A stretch of 64,000 nt of DNA from Coriobacteriaceae bacterium. Lineage in GTDB: Bacteria; Actinomycetota; Coriobacteriia; Coriobacteriales; Coriobacteriaceae. The position numbers and the translations under genes were made by a program. This document shows, in pieces, positions 11,386-20,748 of this stretch; the stretch's first letter is position 1, and every line of letters starts with the position of its first letter. The notes under the pieces are model-generated. The model was not told the origin of the DNA, did no database searches, and worked only from the letters and a program-made list of their open reading frames with translations. The stretch spans positions 1-64,000 of the forward strand of contig CABJBO010000001.1 in the NCBI GenBank assembly GCA_902363875.1. Reading direction: 5' to 3'.

Positions 11386-12613
11386 CCCCGACCCGCGAAC
11401 GAAGATGGATAAGGAGCATCAATAGATTTAAGAGAATCCTGTCCTTCAAATCGGCCGCACCTGAAGTAGTAGCGTTGCGCATGCGGAAGAAGAAGTCGAA
11501 GTCAGGCTCTTGTTGTGGTTCCGCCTTAAATGATTCGCAAGAAAGTTTGACATATTCCTCGTCAGGCATTTCAATAGCCTCGATTAGGTATTTCATGCCG
11601 TCGTCGCACGGGCTCGTCACCATGCTGCCCTCAAACGAGGAAGCGGCGTAGAATCCCGTCGTTTGGAAATCAGTGGTGTAGTGACGTGCCGGAAGCGACA
11701 GAGTGCCACATCGTGCCCCAATCGACAAACAGCCAGCAAGGCTGATATGCAAATGGGCATCTTCGAGAACTTTGTCGAATCGCGAAGGAGAGAGGAAGCC
11801 GAGGAGCTCAATAGACGACCGGACATCATCCATCATATCGGCAAGCTTTCTTTCAACATCACCTTTACCAGGTCCATCTCCGATAATAGTTAATGCAATC
11901 TGACTGTACTTTCTCTTCAATTCTGCGAAATCATCGAGCACTCCGAGAATGAACCCTTTATGAGGAAACTCAAAACGAGAAGAACAGACAATACGAAACT
12001 GCTCATTTCTCGACTTTGCCTTTGCGAGGGCCCTTTTATCGTCGAAACAGCGCATCTCCCTGACGCAGGGGACAATCAAACGTTGCAAGTTTTGACGTGA
12101 AATCGAATAATTCTCCGTAAGAGCGTTGATGTGTTTCTGATCGAAGAATAGATACTCCCCATTATCCAACCACTTTAGTACTAGGCCGCGGTACCAGCTC
12201 TTCAATATGGGTTGTATAAGCCTAGGAGCAACAAGCTCGGGAAACTGCAAGGCTCCGACAAAATGGGGCATTAGGTAGAATGCGTTGACTGTCCTACATG
12301 CCAACCGCCTCTTAAGCTGCTCAGCCAAGAGGAGGAATCGCGTATACGCACAAACGATTGTGACTTTATCCTCCTCCTGAAGATTAATCTGCAGGCGCTT
12401 TGGAAATCTTGTTTTTGCCGATCGGAACGGAACCATCTCGAGTCCATCCAGCGCAAGCAAATCATCGAACGAATCGTCGACCTTGGGTTTCTCGTCACAA
12501 AGCCAAATAACTCGTCGCCCGCGATTCAGATTCCCCCTCATAAGATTATAGAAATATGTCTCTATTCCACCGACACCAAGAAGCGGTTGGATGACAATAA
12601 GAACTTCATTCAT
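11366..12613 (-). CDS. Glycosyltransferase (GT-B type)
   Basis: A 415-residue glycosyltransferase that should add one sugar to the lipid-linked repeat unit. It opens MNEVLIVIQPLLGVGGIETY, the GGIE loop typical of GT4-like enzymes, and the C-terminal half has IVCSSRFEFPHKGF, a LTIIGDGPGKGDVE segment and an IELLGF stretch as in the donor-binding domain. The usual E-x7-E motif is replaced by a poorly conserved region around AASSFEGSMVTSP, so the donor cannot be assigned. Its start overlaps the stop of the polymerase gene (ATGA). AT-rich. Confidence 0.85.
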   Translation of the reverse strand: MNEVLIVIQPLLGVGGIETYFYNLMRGNLNRGRRVIWLCDEKPKVDDSFDDLLALDGLEMVPFRSAKTRFPKRLQINLQEEDKVTIVCAYTRFLLLAEQLKRRLACRTVNAFYLMPHFVGALQFPELVAPRLIQPILKSWYRGLVLKWLDNGEYLFFDQKHINALTENYSISRQNLQRLIVPCVREMRCFDDKRALAKAKSRNEQFRIVCSSRFEFPHKGFILGVLDDFAELKRKYSQIALTIIGDGPGKGDVERKLADMMDDVRSSIELLGFLSPSRFDKVLEDAHLHISLAGCLSIGARCGTLSLPARHYTTDFQTTGFYAASSFEGSMVTSPCDDGMKYLIEAIEMPDEEYVKLSCESFKAEPQQEPDFDFFFRMRNATTSGAADLKDRILLNLLMLLIHLRSRVGGGCSFE

Positions 12614-13878
12614 GTAGTCTCTCTCCTCGCTACGTCATTTGATTGAAGCCCCATCTCATTGAACCTGCCGTCGAAGATAACGCAGACAGCGAGAATGCCC
12701 CCAATCGAAAACAAAGTTGTTCCCGAAGTCGAAATCGCCAAAAGCGCAATCGCCAGACTAACGGAAACAACCTCGCGTTTTCGAATTGCCGTAACTAGCA
12801 TTTGGACCATAACAAATACAAAACATGCAACACCTAGAACGCCCGCAGCATGAAGCATTGTTACGATTTGCGAGTCGCCTACGAACTCGTTTCCAACGAC
12901 TGTGAAACCAACTCCGGTTAGGAAGAATGAGCTCCACTCACCAAGACCGGTCGAGACAAGTCCGTCACTTCCATAACGTGTTGAGAATGCGTCCCCAGAA
13001 AAGAACGAGTTGGCATAGTAGGCAAACGTCTCCGAGATACGGCTCCCGCTTGCAAAATTAATCAGAATTATTCCGAGGACAACGAGAACCAAAAAAGCCA
13101 ACCCGGTTTTAAGCTGAAACACATGTGCGTTAGCTTGCTTCCATATAAACAAAAATACAACCCAAGCAATGACTGAGACGATAAGTCCGCCGAGATAAGC
13201 TTTCGAGGCGGCCATCAAGCCACAATATGCCGTCAAACCCATCATTGCGAGAGATTGAAAATCGCCACCGCGATTGAGCATCCTTGTGAGGAATACATTG
13301 AATGCGACAATGTGAAATAGCGCATTGGGTACCACATTGTTGAATGTCCCTGTTAACCTGCTCATCGCATAATTCGTGTTGCTTTGAACCAAAGCCTGGG
13401 CCGACTCTTTTGCATAAAGTTGAGCCGTCAAGGTTCCGGCCGACGGATCAATCAACTGCCAAGTAACCACCACAGCGTTTATAGCAACAACAACGCTAAT
13501 AATAGCAGTGATTGAATCACGGCTCAAAAGAGCCAGCGAGATATCAAGAAGCAGCAGAAGACGAATAACACCGAGCATGCTGAACCATTGAATCTGACCA
13601 TCATTAAATATGGCTGAGTATGCCGTGCTTATTACAGCAAAAAGGAAATACAACCAAAGTACGGGGAGCTTGCCTATGGTGATGCTGTCGTATTTCTTGC
13701 AGAACAATGCGAAAAATACTGGCACAAAACCTAGGAGTTCGTACGAACAGTGCAGCCCTGCAATCGTCGATACCGGCCATATTAAAACTAATATTAAATA
13801 GAATGCAAGTCCCCGCTCGGGGTTTTTAGCTGCATAGGCAGTATTCGCCGCAAGCGCAAATGCCGTCAGTAAAAGCAA
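12610..13878 (-). CDS. wzy: Wzy-like O-antigen/capsule polymerase
   Basis: A 422-residue polytopic membrane protein with about eleven hydrophobic segments and a long extracytoplasmic loop around residues 280-340, the shape of Wzy/O-antigen ligase-like proteins. These join flipped repeat units outside the membrane. As usual for Wzy, sequence motifs are weak and the call rests on topology plus position between a flippase and glycosyltransferase genes. The gene is strongly AT-rich, typical of polymerases exchanged between loci. It overlaps the next gene by 4 bp. Confidence 0.75.
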   Translation of the reverse strand: MLLLTAFALAANTAYAAKNPERGLAFYLILVLIWPVSTIAGLHCSYELLGFVPVFFALFCKKYDSITIGKLPVLWLYFLFAVISTAYSAIFNDGQIQWFSMLGVIRLLLLLDISLALLSRDSITAIISVVVAINAVVVTWQLIDPSAGTLTAQLYAKESAQALVQSNTNYAMSRLTGTFNNVVPNALFHIVAFNVFLTRMLNRGGDFQSLAMMGLTAYCGLMAASKAYLGGLIVSVIAWVVFLFIWKQANAHVFQLKTGLAFLVLVVLGIILINFASGSRISETFAYYANSFFSGDAFSTRYGSDGLVSTGLGEWSSFFLTGVGFTVVGNEFVGDSQIVTMLHAAGVLGVACFVFVMVQMLVTAIRKREVVSVSLAIALLAISTSGTTLFSIGGILAVCVIFDGRFNEMGLQSNDVARRETT

Positions 13879-13923
13879 CTAATTCACGCCCCTTGCCACT
13901 TCGAATGCTGTCACGTCTCCCCT

Positions 13924-15141
13924 TTACAGCTTGTAGACGTTCTCGCCGACGCCGCAAACGTTGCGCGGGTCGATGAGAACTCGATCGCCGAAGATGCTGG
14001 GGTTGTCCTTGATCTGGGAGTGGCCGACCATCACGATCACCATCTCCAGACCGTCCAAGAACTCCTCCATGGAATGGACCTGGCCGGGAACCTCGTCGCG
14101 CTCGACCCACGGGTCGTAGACCTTGACGGAGCCGGCGCAGAGGTGCTCGGACATGGACTCGAGCATCTGCAGCGTCGGGGACTCGCGGACGTCGTCGACG
14201 TTCTCCTTGTAGGTGAGGCCGTAGATGCCGACCTTCGAGGCGTCGGTGATGCCGCGCTCCGCCATGACCTCGTGGGCCCGGTGCATGACGTACTCGGGCA
14301 TGGAGGCGTTCGTCTGCAGGGCGAGGCGGATGAAGTTGGCCGTCTCGGGGTAGTCGCCGACCAGGAACCACGGGGCGACCGGGATGCAGTGGCCGCCGAC
14401 GCCCGGGCCGGGGTTGAGGATGTTCACGCGCGGGTGCTTGTTCGCGATGCGGATGACCTCGGCGACGTCCATGCCGCCGATACGGCAGATCTTGGCGAGC
14501 TCGTTGGAGAAGGCGATGTTCACCGCGCGGAAGGTATTCTCGACGACCTTGGTCATCTCGGCGGTGCGGATATCGGTGACGGAGATCTCGCCCTGGCAGA
14601 AGCTGGCGTAGACCTTCGCCACGGCCTCGCCCACCTCGGGGTCGTCGGCGCCGATGGTGCGGTTGTTGTGCAGCAGCTCGTAGACCATGTTGCCCGGGAT
14701 GATGCGCTCGGGGGCATGGACGAGCCTGACGTCACCGCGGCCAGCCTCTGTGAGCAGCGGGCGAACGAAGCGGTCGATGGTGTTGGGCGAAACGGTGGAC
14801 TCGACTACGAGCACGGCGCCCTCGGGCGCGACCTCGAGGACGGTCTTGCAGGCCGCCACGACGTAGCAGGGGTCGATCTTCTTGTCTAGCTTGTCGTAGG
14901 GAGTGGGGACCGAGACGATGTAGGTGTCGCAGACCTGGTAGTCGGTGGAGAACTTGATTCCGGACTTCAGGGCGTCGGCGAACAGCTCGTCTAGGCCCTC
15001 CTCCTTGAAGGTAGTCTTGCCGGCGTTGAGCGTGGCGACGAGCTCCTCGTTGTAATCCGTGCCCACGACCTCCACGCCGTGGGATGCCATCATGAGGGCG
15101 GTGGGCAGGCCGATGTAGCCGAGACCGATAACGTTAACCAT
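13924..15141 (-). CDS. wecC: UDP-N-acetyl-D-mannosamine dehydrogenase
   Basis: Oxidises UDP-ManNAc to UDP-ManNAcA with two NAD; with WecB it forms a two-step route from UDP-GlcNAc. The 405-residue protein begins with the Rossmann motif VIGLGYIGLPTALMM, has ESTVSPNTID and HAPERIIPGNM, and carries the catalytic cysteine in PGPGVGGHCIPVAPWF. The C-terminal GLTYKENVDDVRESP is typical of the family. A related UDP-glucose dehydrogenase is less likely because of the WecC-like N-terminus and the presence of wecB. It is GC-rich although both neighbours are AT-rich. Confidence 0.93.
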   Translation of the reverse strand: MVNVIGLGYIGLPTALMMASHGVEVVGTDYNEELVATLNAGKTTFKEEGLDELFADALKSGIKFSTDYQVCDTYIVSVPTPYDKLDKKIDPCYVVAACKTVLEVAPEGAVLVVESTVSPNTIDRFVRPLLTEAGRGDVRLVHAPERIIPGNMVYELLHNNRTIGADDPEVGEAVAKVYASFCQGEISVTDIRTAEMTKVVENTFRAVNIAFSNELAKICRIGGMDVAEVIRIANKHPRVNILNPGPGVGGHCIPVAPWFLVGDYPETANFIRLALQTNASMPEYVMHRAHEVMAERGITDASKVGIYGLTYKENVDDVRESPTLQMLESMSEHLCAGSVKVYDPWVERDEVPGQVHSMEEFLDGLEMVIVMVGHSQIKDNPSIFGDRVLIDPRNVCGVGENVYKL

Positions 15142-15228
15142 TGTTACTTACCTTTCTTTTAGATTTGTATTTGCAGTCTTATTGCTTTCATTCCGCCAAC
15201 TTTGAGAAGTTTATGTCGACGTAATGAC

Positions 15229-15572
15229 CTATATAAAACGGTCCACCGAAGCGAACACAGTAGTTTTCATCCGGTCAAGCCGAGAAGGGTCAGTAGAAAG
15301 ACCAGACATGAAATCTAGAAGACTAACTGCACCGCACACCTCAAGCACGGCGCCATCTTCTCTGTCTTCGACAATCTCCGGACGGTGGCAGCATTTACTC
15401 ACAGCGGATGGAGCATCTGCCACTATTGTCCGATGCTCAGAAATCTTCTCTATGCGACCGGAAAGTGAAACTCAACCTTAAGCTAAGTAGAAGCGACATC
15501 AAGCACCAGATCAGCGTCCCTAGCCTCTTCCACGAGTGAAAAGAGCGCGCATCTTATCTTGCAGTCCGCCAT
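15229..15572 (-). pseudogene. Remnant of a glycosyltransferase gene
   Basis: An ATG at 15572, two bases past the stop of the upstream glycosyltransferase, opens a 29-codon frame ending in LVEEARDADLVLDVAST and a stop. Further on, another minus-strand frame encodes PEIVEDREDGAVLEVCG and LSTDPSRLDRM, matching the donor-binding C-terminus of GT4 enzymes. The adjacent intact enzyme has NNGKDGVLTC and AASPEQLDSM at the equivalent places. The middle of the gene is missing, so this is a deletion remnant. The N-terminal part of the call is weaker than the C-terminal part. Confidence 0.6.
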
Positions 15573-15573
15573 C

Positions 15574-16578
15574 TCACCGCTCCTGAAGAACTTCCGAAAT
15601 CGTGTCCAAATACCGTTCGACGTAGAAGAAATCAGCAGAGAGCAGCGCCGCTTCCTTCATCGAATCAAGCTGTTCTGGAGAGGCTGCCAGGCTCGATATG
15701 ACATCGACCAGCTCATCAACCGTGTCCCTGCAAGTCAGTACGCCATCTTTGCCGTTATTGATAAGCTCACTGTTATAGCCGCGATTAGACGCAATCGTAG
15801 GAACCGCAGCAAGTTTCGTTTCAACGATGACCCCGGGTACACCTTCGTTAGGGCACATCGTTGGAAACAGATGAATATCATACTGATTGAGTTCCGAAAC
15901 GACATCCCCAGACACCGAGTCAAATAACCCCCGGTACTCTACATTAGGAAGACACGCAACTTCCCGCATAAACTTCTCTTTGTATGGCGCATCGATAGGT
16001 CCGTAAAAAGTGAAAGAACAATTAGATAGTTCCTTGGCGGCATCAATAGTGAGCTGTGCGCCTTTATCCTCGCTAATCAGCGAGAAATACACTAGGCGAA
16101 CCCCCCTCTTGTCAGTTTTACGCACATGGCAGGGCGTAGCAGGACGTTTCCTGCAATTCGGGTATACCGCCACATTCCGCGTTCCAGCCCGCTCAAATGC
16201 CTCGCGCATCCCCTGCGTTTCAACAAAAACGCACCTATAGCACCCAAGTCGCTTTGCATACGCTTCGTCGTTGGGCACCATTCCGCCCATAACGAAGAGT
16301 AACGATCTGCTCATCTTCGACCTGTTAAAGCGATAAAGAAAATCTGTTATTCGCCTACGCCAATCAGAACTAACTCCAATAAGGAGAACGCCATTTCGTC
16401 CTGTAACCGCCTTAGCAAACGCCGCAATAGCAGCTAAATCATGGTGTTTCACATCCATAAGATTGAGCTTGTCAAGCTGCATCTTCTCGGAGATCGCTTC
16501 AAACAGCAGCGCGTTCTTAACGGTCACGCCACCGTAGGGTGGTGGAAAGCTACCAATGTATAAAGGGTTATTCAACAT
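15574..16578 (-). CDS. Glycosyltransferase family 4-like protein
   Basis: A 334-residue GT-B enzyme. The acceptor half opens LYIGSFPPPYGGVTVKNALL (glycine-rich loop), and the donor half has RLVYFSLISEDKGAQL, the FYGPIDAPYKEKF segment and the EGVPGVIVETKLAAVPTIAS motif that contacts the nucleotide-sugar. I use the ATG at 16578, which has GAAAGG just upstream and overlaps the previous gene by 11 bases; a TTG at 16590 would add four residues. Sugar and linkage cannot be deduced. Confidence 0.88.
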   Translation of the reverse strand: MLNNPLYIGSFPPPYGGVTVKNALLFEAISEKMQLDKLNLMDVKHHDLAAIAAFAKAVTGRNGVLLIGVSSDWRRRITDFLYRFNRSKMSRSLLFVMGGMVPNDEAYAKRLGCYRCVFVETQGMREAFERAGTRNVAVYPNCRKRPATPCHVRKTDKRGVRLVYFSLISEDKGAQLTIDAAKELSNCSFTFYGPIDAPYKEKFMREVACLPNVEYRGLFDSVSGDVVSELNQYDIHLFPTMCPNEGVPGVIVETKLAAVPTIASNRGYNSELINNGKDGVLTCRDTVDELVDVISSLAASPEQLDSMKEAALLSADFFYVERYLDTISEVLQER

Positions 16579-18175
16579 CTCGCCTTTCAAAAGCTATTAT
16601 CACGCCTGTCTCTTTAGGTTCAGCAAGGTCGACTTCGGTGATTGGACACTGCAAACCGAATCCTGCAGAGTAGATCGATTTGTACGTCGATTTAAGACAA
16701 GAATTGCATGCTTTAATAGCAAAACTATTAGGCAACAAAAGATGAAATCTTTGTATGACCTCAGCGTTCGGCCTGTCAGTCGAATCCTTAACGGTAAGCT
16801 GGCCGTCACGCAACTCGACCCTGCGACGATGTAGATGCCCCTTAAAGTTACGGAAACTCGCGACGATGCAATGGCCGTTATTTTCCTCAACGCAAACATC
16901 ACTCACGCCGCGCGCGACACGGTGTTCGGCCCAGAGTTCCATCTGCTCATCGCCATCGATGGTCGCCGTGTTATGCGCAGCCGTGCTGCGGAAGAAAGGC
17001 CTCAGCTCGCTCTGGTAGGCATAGGTGCCCGAGTTTACGATCGCTGGCCTGCCGTCAAGCGAAAGCTCGAAGCTTAGCAGGTCGCAGTGGGCGTGACCCA
17101 GCATGTAGGACGGACAGGGCTCCCCCGCGAAGAAAACCAAGGCGGCGGTGTCATCGTAGAACTTGTAGAAGCCGGAGTCAGGGAAGGCAGTCTTGTTGTA
17201 ATCGGGCTCGTAGCCATAAATATTCCGGCACGCATGAATGAGTGGCTCACATTCCTTTGCAACACCGTCAGCAGCGTCGTTAAAGAATGGCGTCTTCCCC
17301 ATACCCCGCTCAATTGAAGCCATGGCGTCGAGCATTTGCTTGACTTTTGTGGCCACCTTTGTTGGCGCGGATTTGCCAATCGAGCGATATGCCAGCTCCA
17401 CACGCAACAAGCCCTCAAGAATAAGCTTGTGGTACATCATGGAACGTTCAAAGTGCACGCCGTCTGGAAGTATTTGCTCGTCAAGCTGTTTTATGTAATC
17501 ACGCTCAACAGTCGACAGCACATCATTTTCACCAAACATTAGCGCACAAATAATGATCGTCTTTAGATTTTCAAAATAATGATTTGCTAACAGGTGCTTT
17601 TCTTGATTTGCAAGCAGGTGACGGTATTGGTGATACATACTCTCAAATACCGTTTCCATAAAAATGGAGTCTTCCGCCAGCGCATCACCAAACAAATCTA
17701 TACAGATAAGCCAATTGACGAGCCTTAGAGAAATTGTATAAGGATGCCAAGCATCGCCAAGCGGATATTTGCATGTCGCAATCCAAGTGAGAACAAGTCT
17801 CTTAAATTGATCGGCATCCTCTCGGTCTCCGCCCAATGCATAGCGTGCTGCCAGAGGAATGCAAAATTCGAAATAATGAAGATTAAAATTCCATAAATGA
17901 GAGGCCTCAGGAACACTCCAGCACGAAAGATCTACCTTATGCCTCTCATTGATGAGAAAGAATTCATTTCGAGCCAGCGAATCGACATCGAACCGGCCAG
18001 CGTAAATTTCGTCGCAGTCTAGACTAGGTATAGCTAAGCTTAAATACTGAATACGCGGAGGAACCGTTAAAGGCACTTTGTGAAGCACTTTTAGTCTAGA
18101 GCCAATCATGGAGGGCTTCATGCGACGAATGGTTCTTGCGTATAGAAGCGCTTTTTGGATACTGGGCAATTTCAT
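16568..18175 (-). CDS. Heparinase II/III-family protein
   Basis: A 535-residue protein with the two-domain layout of alginate lyase/heparinase II/III-like proteins: an alpha-helical toroid (about 60-320, with WNFNLHYFEF and WHPYTISLRLVNWL) followed by a beta-sandwich domain carrying GHAHCDLLSFELSLDG, NSGTYAY, RSTAAHNT and EQMELW. Such proteins are common in polysaccharide gene clusters, where they may cleave or edit the polymer; no signal peptide is visible, so the site of action is uncertain. It starts two bases after the stop of the upstream glycosyltransferase and overlaps the next one. Confidence 0.88.
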   Translation of the reverse strand: MKLPSIQKALLYARTIRRMKPSMIGSRLKVLHKVPLTVPPRIQYLSLAIPSLDCDEIYAGRFDVDSLARNEFFLINERHKVDLSCWSVPEASHLWNFNLHYFEFCIPLAARYALGGDREDADQFKRLVLTWIATCKYPLGDAWHPYTISLRLVNWLICIDLFGDALAEDSIFMETVFESMYHQYRHLLANQEKHLLANHYFENLKTIIICALMFGENDVLSTVERDYIKQLDEQILPDGVHFERSMMYHKLILEGLLRVELAYRSIGKSAPTKVATKVKQMLDAMASIERGMGKTPFFNDAADGVAKECEPLIHACRNIYGYEPDYNKTAFPDSGFYKFYDDTAALVFFAGEPCPSYMLGHAHCDLLSFELSLDGRPAIVNSGTYAYQSELRPFFRSTAAHNTATIDGDEQMELWAEHRVARGVSDVCVEENNGHCIVASFRNFKGHLHRRRVELRDGQLTVKDSTDRPNAEVIQRFHLLLPNSFAIKACNSCLKSTYKSIYSAGFGLQCPITEVDLAEPKETGVIIAFERRDVE

Positions 18176-18177
18176 TA

Positions 18178-19362
18178 TCAGCAATCGCCCTCGAATTCAG
18201 CCAGCAGCAACTCAGCGAATTCACAAGCCGCCTTTTGTCTCGAATGCTCTGATAGCATTCGAGCGGCAGCATTTCGCTTTTCTTCCTCAGTATATTTTTG
18301 TTCAATCAAGGCATCGAACTCTCGAAGCAACCCTTTTAGATCTTCAGGGGCAGCATGTTTACCAAGGCCACTTTCCTCAAGCAAGTCAACGGAGTCGCCT
18401 TGGGCTGCAAGAAGAACCGGACAACCACATGCAATACATTCATAAAGTTTGGTTGGAATGCTGTCTTTAAGCCTCGAGCTGACCAAAGGGACATAGGCTA
18501 ACGCCGAATGCTTTAATACGGTATATACACCAGCCGCGTCAACAGTGCCGCAAAACTCTACGTTTGTAATACCTTCTTCGTGAACTCTGTCTTCAAGCTT
18601 TTGCTTGTCTGCACCAGTTCCAAATAGAAGGAATCGAATATTCGGCCGCACTGCAGCAATATCTAGAAGCGTTCCCAAGCCCTGTGCAAGTCCGATATTG
18701 CCCACATAAGAACATACGGTGCCTTTATCCAGATTAAATTGATCAACGACGGCTTTATCTTCTGTAGATTCAACAAACGATTCATCAATGCCATTGGGAA
18801 CTAATTGGACCGATGAACCTGCCTTGCAGATTCGAGATGCTAGTTTAGTGACTTTTCCAGCCGAGACCGTCGTTACCATATCCGCTGCTTTAAAACCACG
18901 CTTTGCAATATGGGAAAAGAATCGTCCATAAAGGCTATTTGGTTTAAAAGTGCCCATTTCGATTGCCACATCTGGCCAAATATCCCGAACATCTAAAACT
19001 AGTTTTGCGTTCTTCTTTTTTGCAATAGAAATCGCCGAAGTTGTCAAAAGCAACGGAGGAGTCGTGCAAAGCACGACATCAAAATCACCCATGCCATCAG
19101 CAACTTTAATAGACTCCCGTTGGCCTCCAAAGTTATTCTTTAAACGATTGACTAGCGTTTTTTCTTGAAGCGGGAATGTTTCAAAAAACGTAACAAAATC
19201 GGGCTTTTCGTAATTTTCCGGAGCACCGAGAAGACTGTCACTTGAAGAAAGAACCTGAACATCAATTCCCGCGTCAAGCATAGCCCGAACAAGGACGCTG
19301 ACGCGATTGGCACAGGCGGATCGACTGGGTCGATAGCTATCTGTCAAGAAGAGTAAACGCAT
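18178..19362 (-). CDS. Glycosyltransferase, WbuB/GT4-like
   Basis: A 394-residue GT4-type enzyme. It has the N-terminal FLTDSYRPSRSACANRV segment, DFDVVLCTTPPLLL, a VLDVRDIWPD motif typical of WbuB-like L-FucNAc transferases, SYVGNIGLAQG and the C-terminal SIPTKLYECIACGCPVL donor-binding motif. It follows the initiating transferase with a TAATG overlap, so it probably adds the second sugar of the repeat unit. The sugar itself is not predictable. Confidence 0.9.
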   Translation of the reverse strand: MRLLFLTDSYRPSRSACANRVSVLVRAMLDAGIDVQVLSSSDSLLGAPENYEKPDFVTFFETFPLQEKTLVNRLKNNFGGQRESIKVADGMGDFDVVLCTTPPLLLTTSAISIAKKKNAKLVLDVRDIWPDVAIEMGTFKPNSLYGRFFSHIAKRGFKAADMVTTVSAGKVTKLASRICKAGSSVQLVPNGIDESFVESTEDKAVVDQFNLDKGTVCSYVGNIGLAQGLGTLLDIAAVRPNIRFLLFGTGADKQKLEDRVHEEGITNVEFCGTVDAAGVYTVLKHSALAYVPLVSSRLKDSIPTKLYECIACGCPVLLAAQGDSVDLLEESGLGKHAAPEDLKGLLREFDALIEQKYTEEEKRNAAARMLSEHSRQKAACEFAELLLAEFEGDC

Positions 19363-20150
19363 TACCTTGCACCTTCTCCAGTGCTCACAACACCAAGCGT
19401 CTTAAGCATGATCACAACGTCCATCTTGATGTTTCTCGATTTAATGTACTGAAGGTCAAACATGACCTTCTCGCTGGGAAGCAGGTCGTAGCCGCCCGTC
19501 ACTTGGGCAAGTCCGGAGATACCCGGACGAATCTTGGTGCGGTAGTGCCAACCGTGGATTCGCTTTTCGAACTCATCGCAAAAGGCAGGACGCTCCGGAC
19601 GCGGACCAATAAGGCTCATATCGCCCTTAAAAACATTCCAGAACTGCGGAATCTCATCTAGGCGCGTCTTGCGCATAAACTTGCCAAATGGCGTTACGCG
19701 CGGATCTTCGTCCTGAGCCCACTGGGCACCACGAGATTCAGCATCGGTATACATGCTGCGGAACTTATAAATATTAAAGACCTTGCCGTCCTTGCCAACG
19801 CGACGCTGTGCGTAAATGACAGGGCCTTCGGACTCGGACTTAATCTTGATGGCAATAACAGCCATCGGAATCGCAAGAATAATGAGCGCACAACCGCAGG
19901 AGACAACATCAAAAAAGCGCTTGATAAAGCGATAGAAGAACCCACCGTTTACGACGGGTTCTTCTAGTTCAATAATGTCGTCACCGGGCAACAACTTTTC
20001 CAGCACGTCGGCCGGGATACCGTTCTCCGACAGCTTAGGCTCATGCTTTCCGACGTTGTTAAGCTTTGCAGCCTCGCACCTGTCCTCAAGCGTGACAGCG
20101 AGCGCTGCCGCATCCCCCATTTGATTGTTTTGCACGTTCTCTTCCAACAC
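19362..20150 (-). CDS. Initiating phosphoglycosyl transferase (bacterial sugar transferase)
   Basis: Transfers a sugar-1-phosphate to undecaprenyl phosphate to start repeat-unit assembly. The 262-residue protein has an acidic, probably disordered N-terminus (1-70), one membrane-embedded helix (FDVVSCGCALIILAIPMAVI), then the monotopic PGT domain with KFRSMY, RVTPFGKFMRKTRLDEIPQF, KGDMSLIGPRPERP and RPGISGLAQV. The family uses galactose, glucose or GlcNAc-1-P and the sugar cannot be told here. It lies 52 bp downstream of loaP. Confidence 0.93.
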   Translation of the reverse strand: MLEENVQNNQMGDAAALAVTLEDRCEAAKLNNVGKHEPKLSENGIPADVLEKLLPGDDIIELEEPVVNGGFFYRFIKRFFDVVSCGCALIILAIPMAVIAIKIKSESEGPVIYAQRRVGKDGKVFNIYKFRSMYTDAESRGAQWAQDEDPRVTPFGKFMRKTRLDEIPQFWNVFKGDMSLIGPRPERPAFCDEFEKRIHGWHYRTKIRPGISGLAQVTGGYDLLPSEKVMFDLQYIKSRNIKMDVVIMLKTLGVVSTGEGAR

Positions 20151-20202
20151 TATGTCCCCGCCCCCGAGGGTCCTTCCTGTTCCGTTAAGCAGTCGCCTGC
20201 AG

Positions 20203-20748
20203 CTAGGCGATCGCCTTTTTTAGGTTTCGCATGACGCGCTGCTCGCTTGAAAGCACGGCGAGGCCAACGCGCGTAGTTACGCGTCGGCCGCACATGTCGA
20301 GCTCCAAATAAGCAGTGCTCTTGCGTCTGTTAATGGTTTTGATAAGGCCCTCGTGGCCCAGCAGCGGACCTGCCGTCACTACGACCTGATCGCCGTCTTT
20401 TAAGGCCTCGCTCATGGGCACTACGCGGTCTCCCCTATGCGTAAAGCCGCCAATAAGCTGAACCTCTTCTTTTGCCAGCGGCACAAACTGACCGTCCTGG
20501 GATAACACCCGGGCAAAGTCGTCCATGCGCAGCAGATACTGTTGCACGGTGCGGGGATCTGCCGTGTCGCAGATAAGGTAACCGGGAAAGAGTGGCTTGG
20601 TCGTATTGACCCATTCGCCGTGTATCTTAATCTCGGTTTGATATTGGGGATAAAAGAGCTCCTGCATGGCGCTCGCCGGCACCACGCGCTCGATGCGCTC
20701 GCGCATTACGTCTTCGCGACCGTTAATGACCTGGATCACATACCACAC
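20203..20748 (-). CDS. loaP: LoaP/NusG-family transcription antiterminator
   Basis: A 181-residue NusG paralogue. The N-terminal NGN domain begins WYVIQVINGRED and includes TKPLFPGYLICD; the C-terminal KOW domain has DGDQVVVTAGPLLGHEGLIK. Specialised paralogues of this type sit first in long polysaccharide or antibiotic operons and let RNA polymerase read through terminators. I prefer the GTG at 20748, preceded by AAGGGGG at good spacing, over GTGs at 20754 and 20757. It is the first gene of the 20-kb minus-strand locus. A plain NusG role is unlikely because of the position. Confidence 0.9.
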   Translation of the reverse strand: MWYVIQVINGREDVMRERIERVVPASAMQELFYPQYQTEIKIHGEWVNTTKPLFPGYLICDTADPRTVQQYLLRMDDFARVLSQDGQFVPLAKEEVQLIGGFTHRGDRVVPMSEALKDGDQVVVTAGPLLGHEGLIKTINRRKSTAYLELDMCGRRVTTRVGLAVLSSEQRVMRNLKKAIA

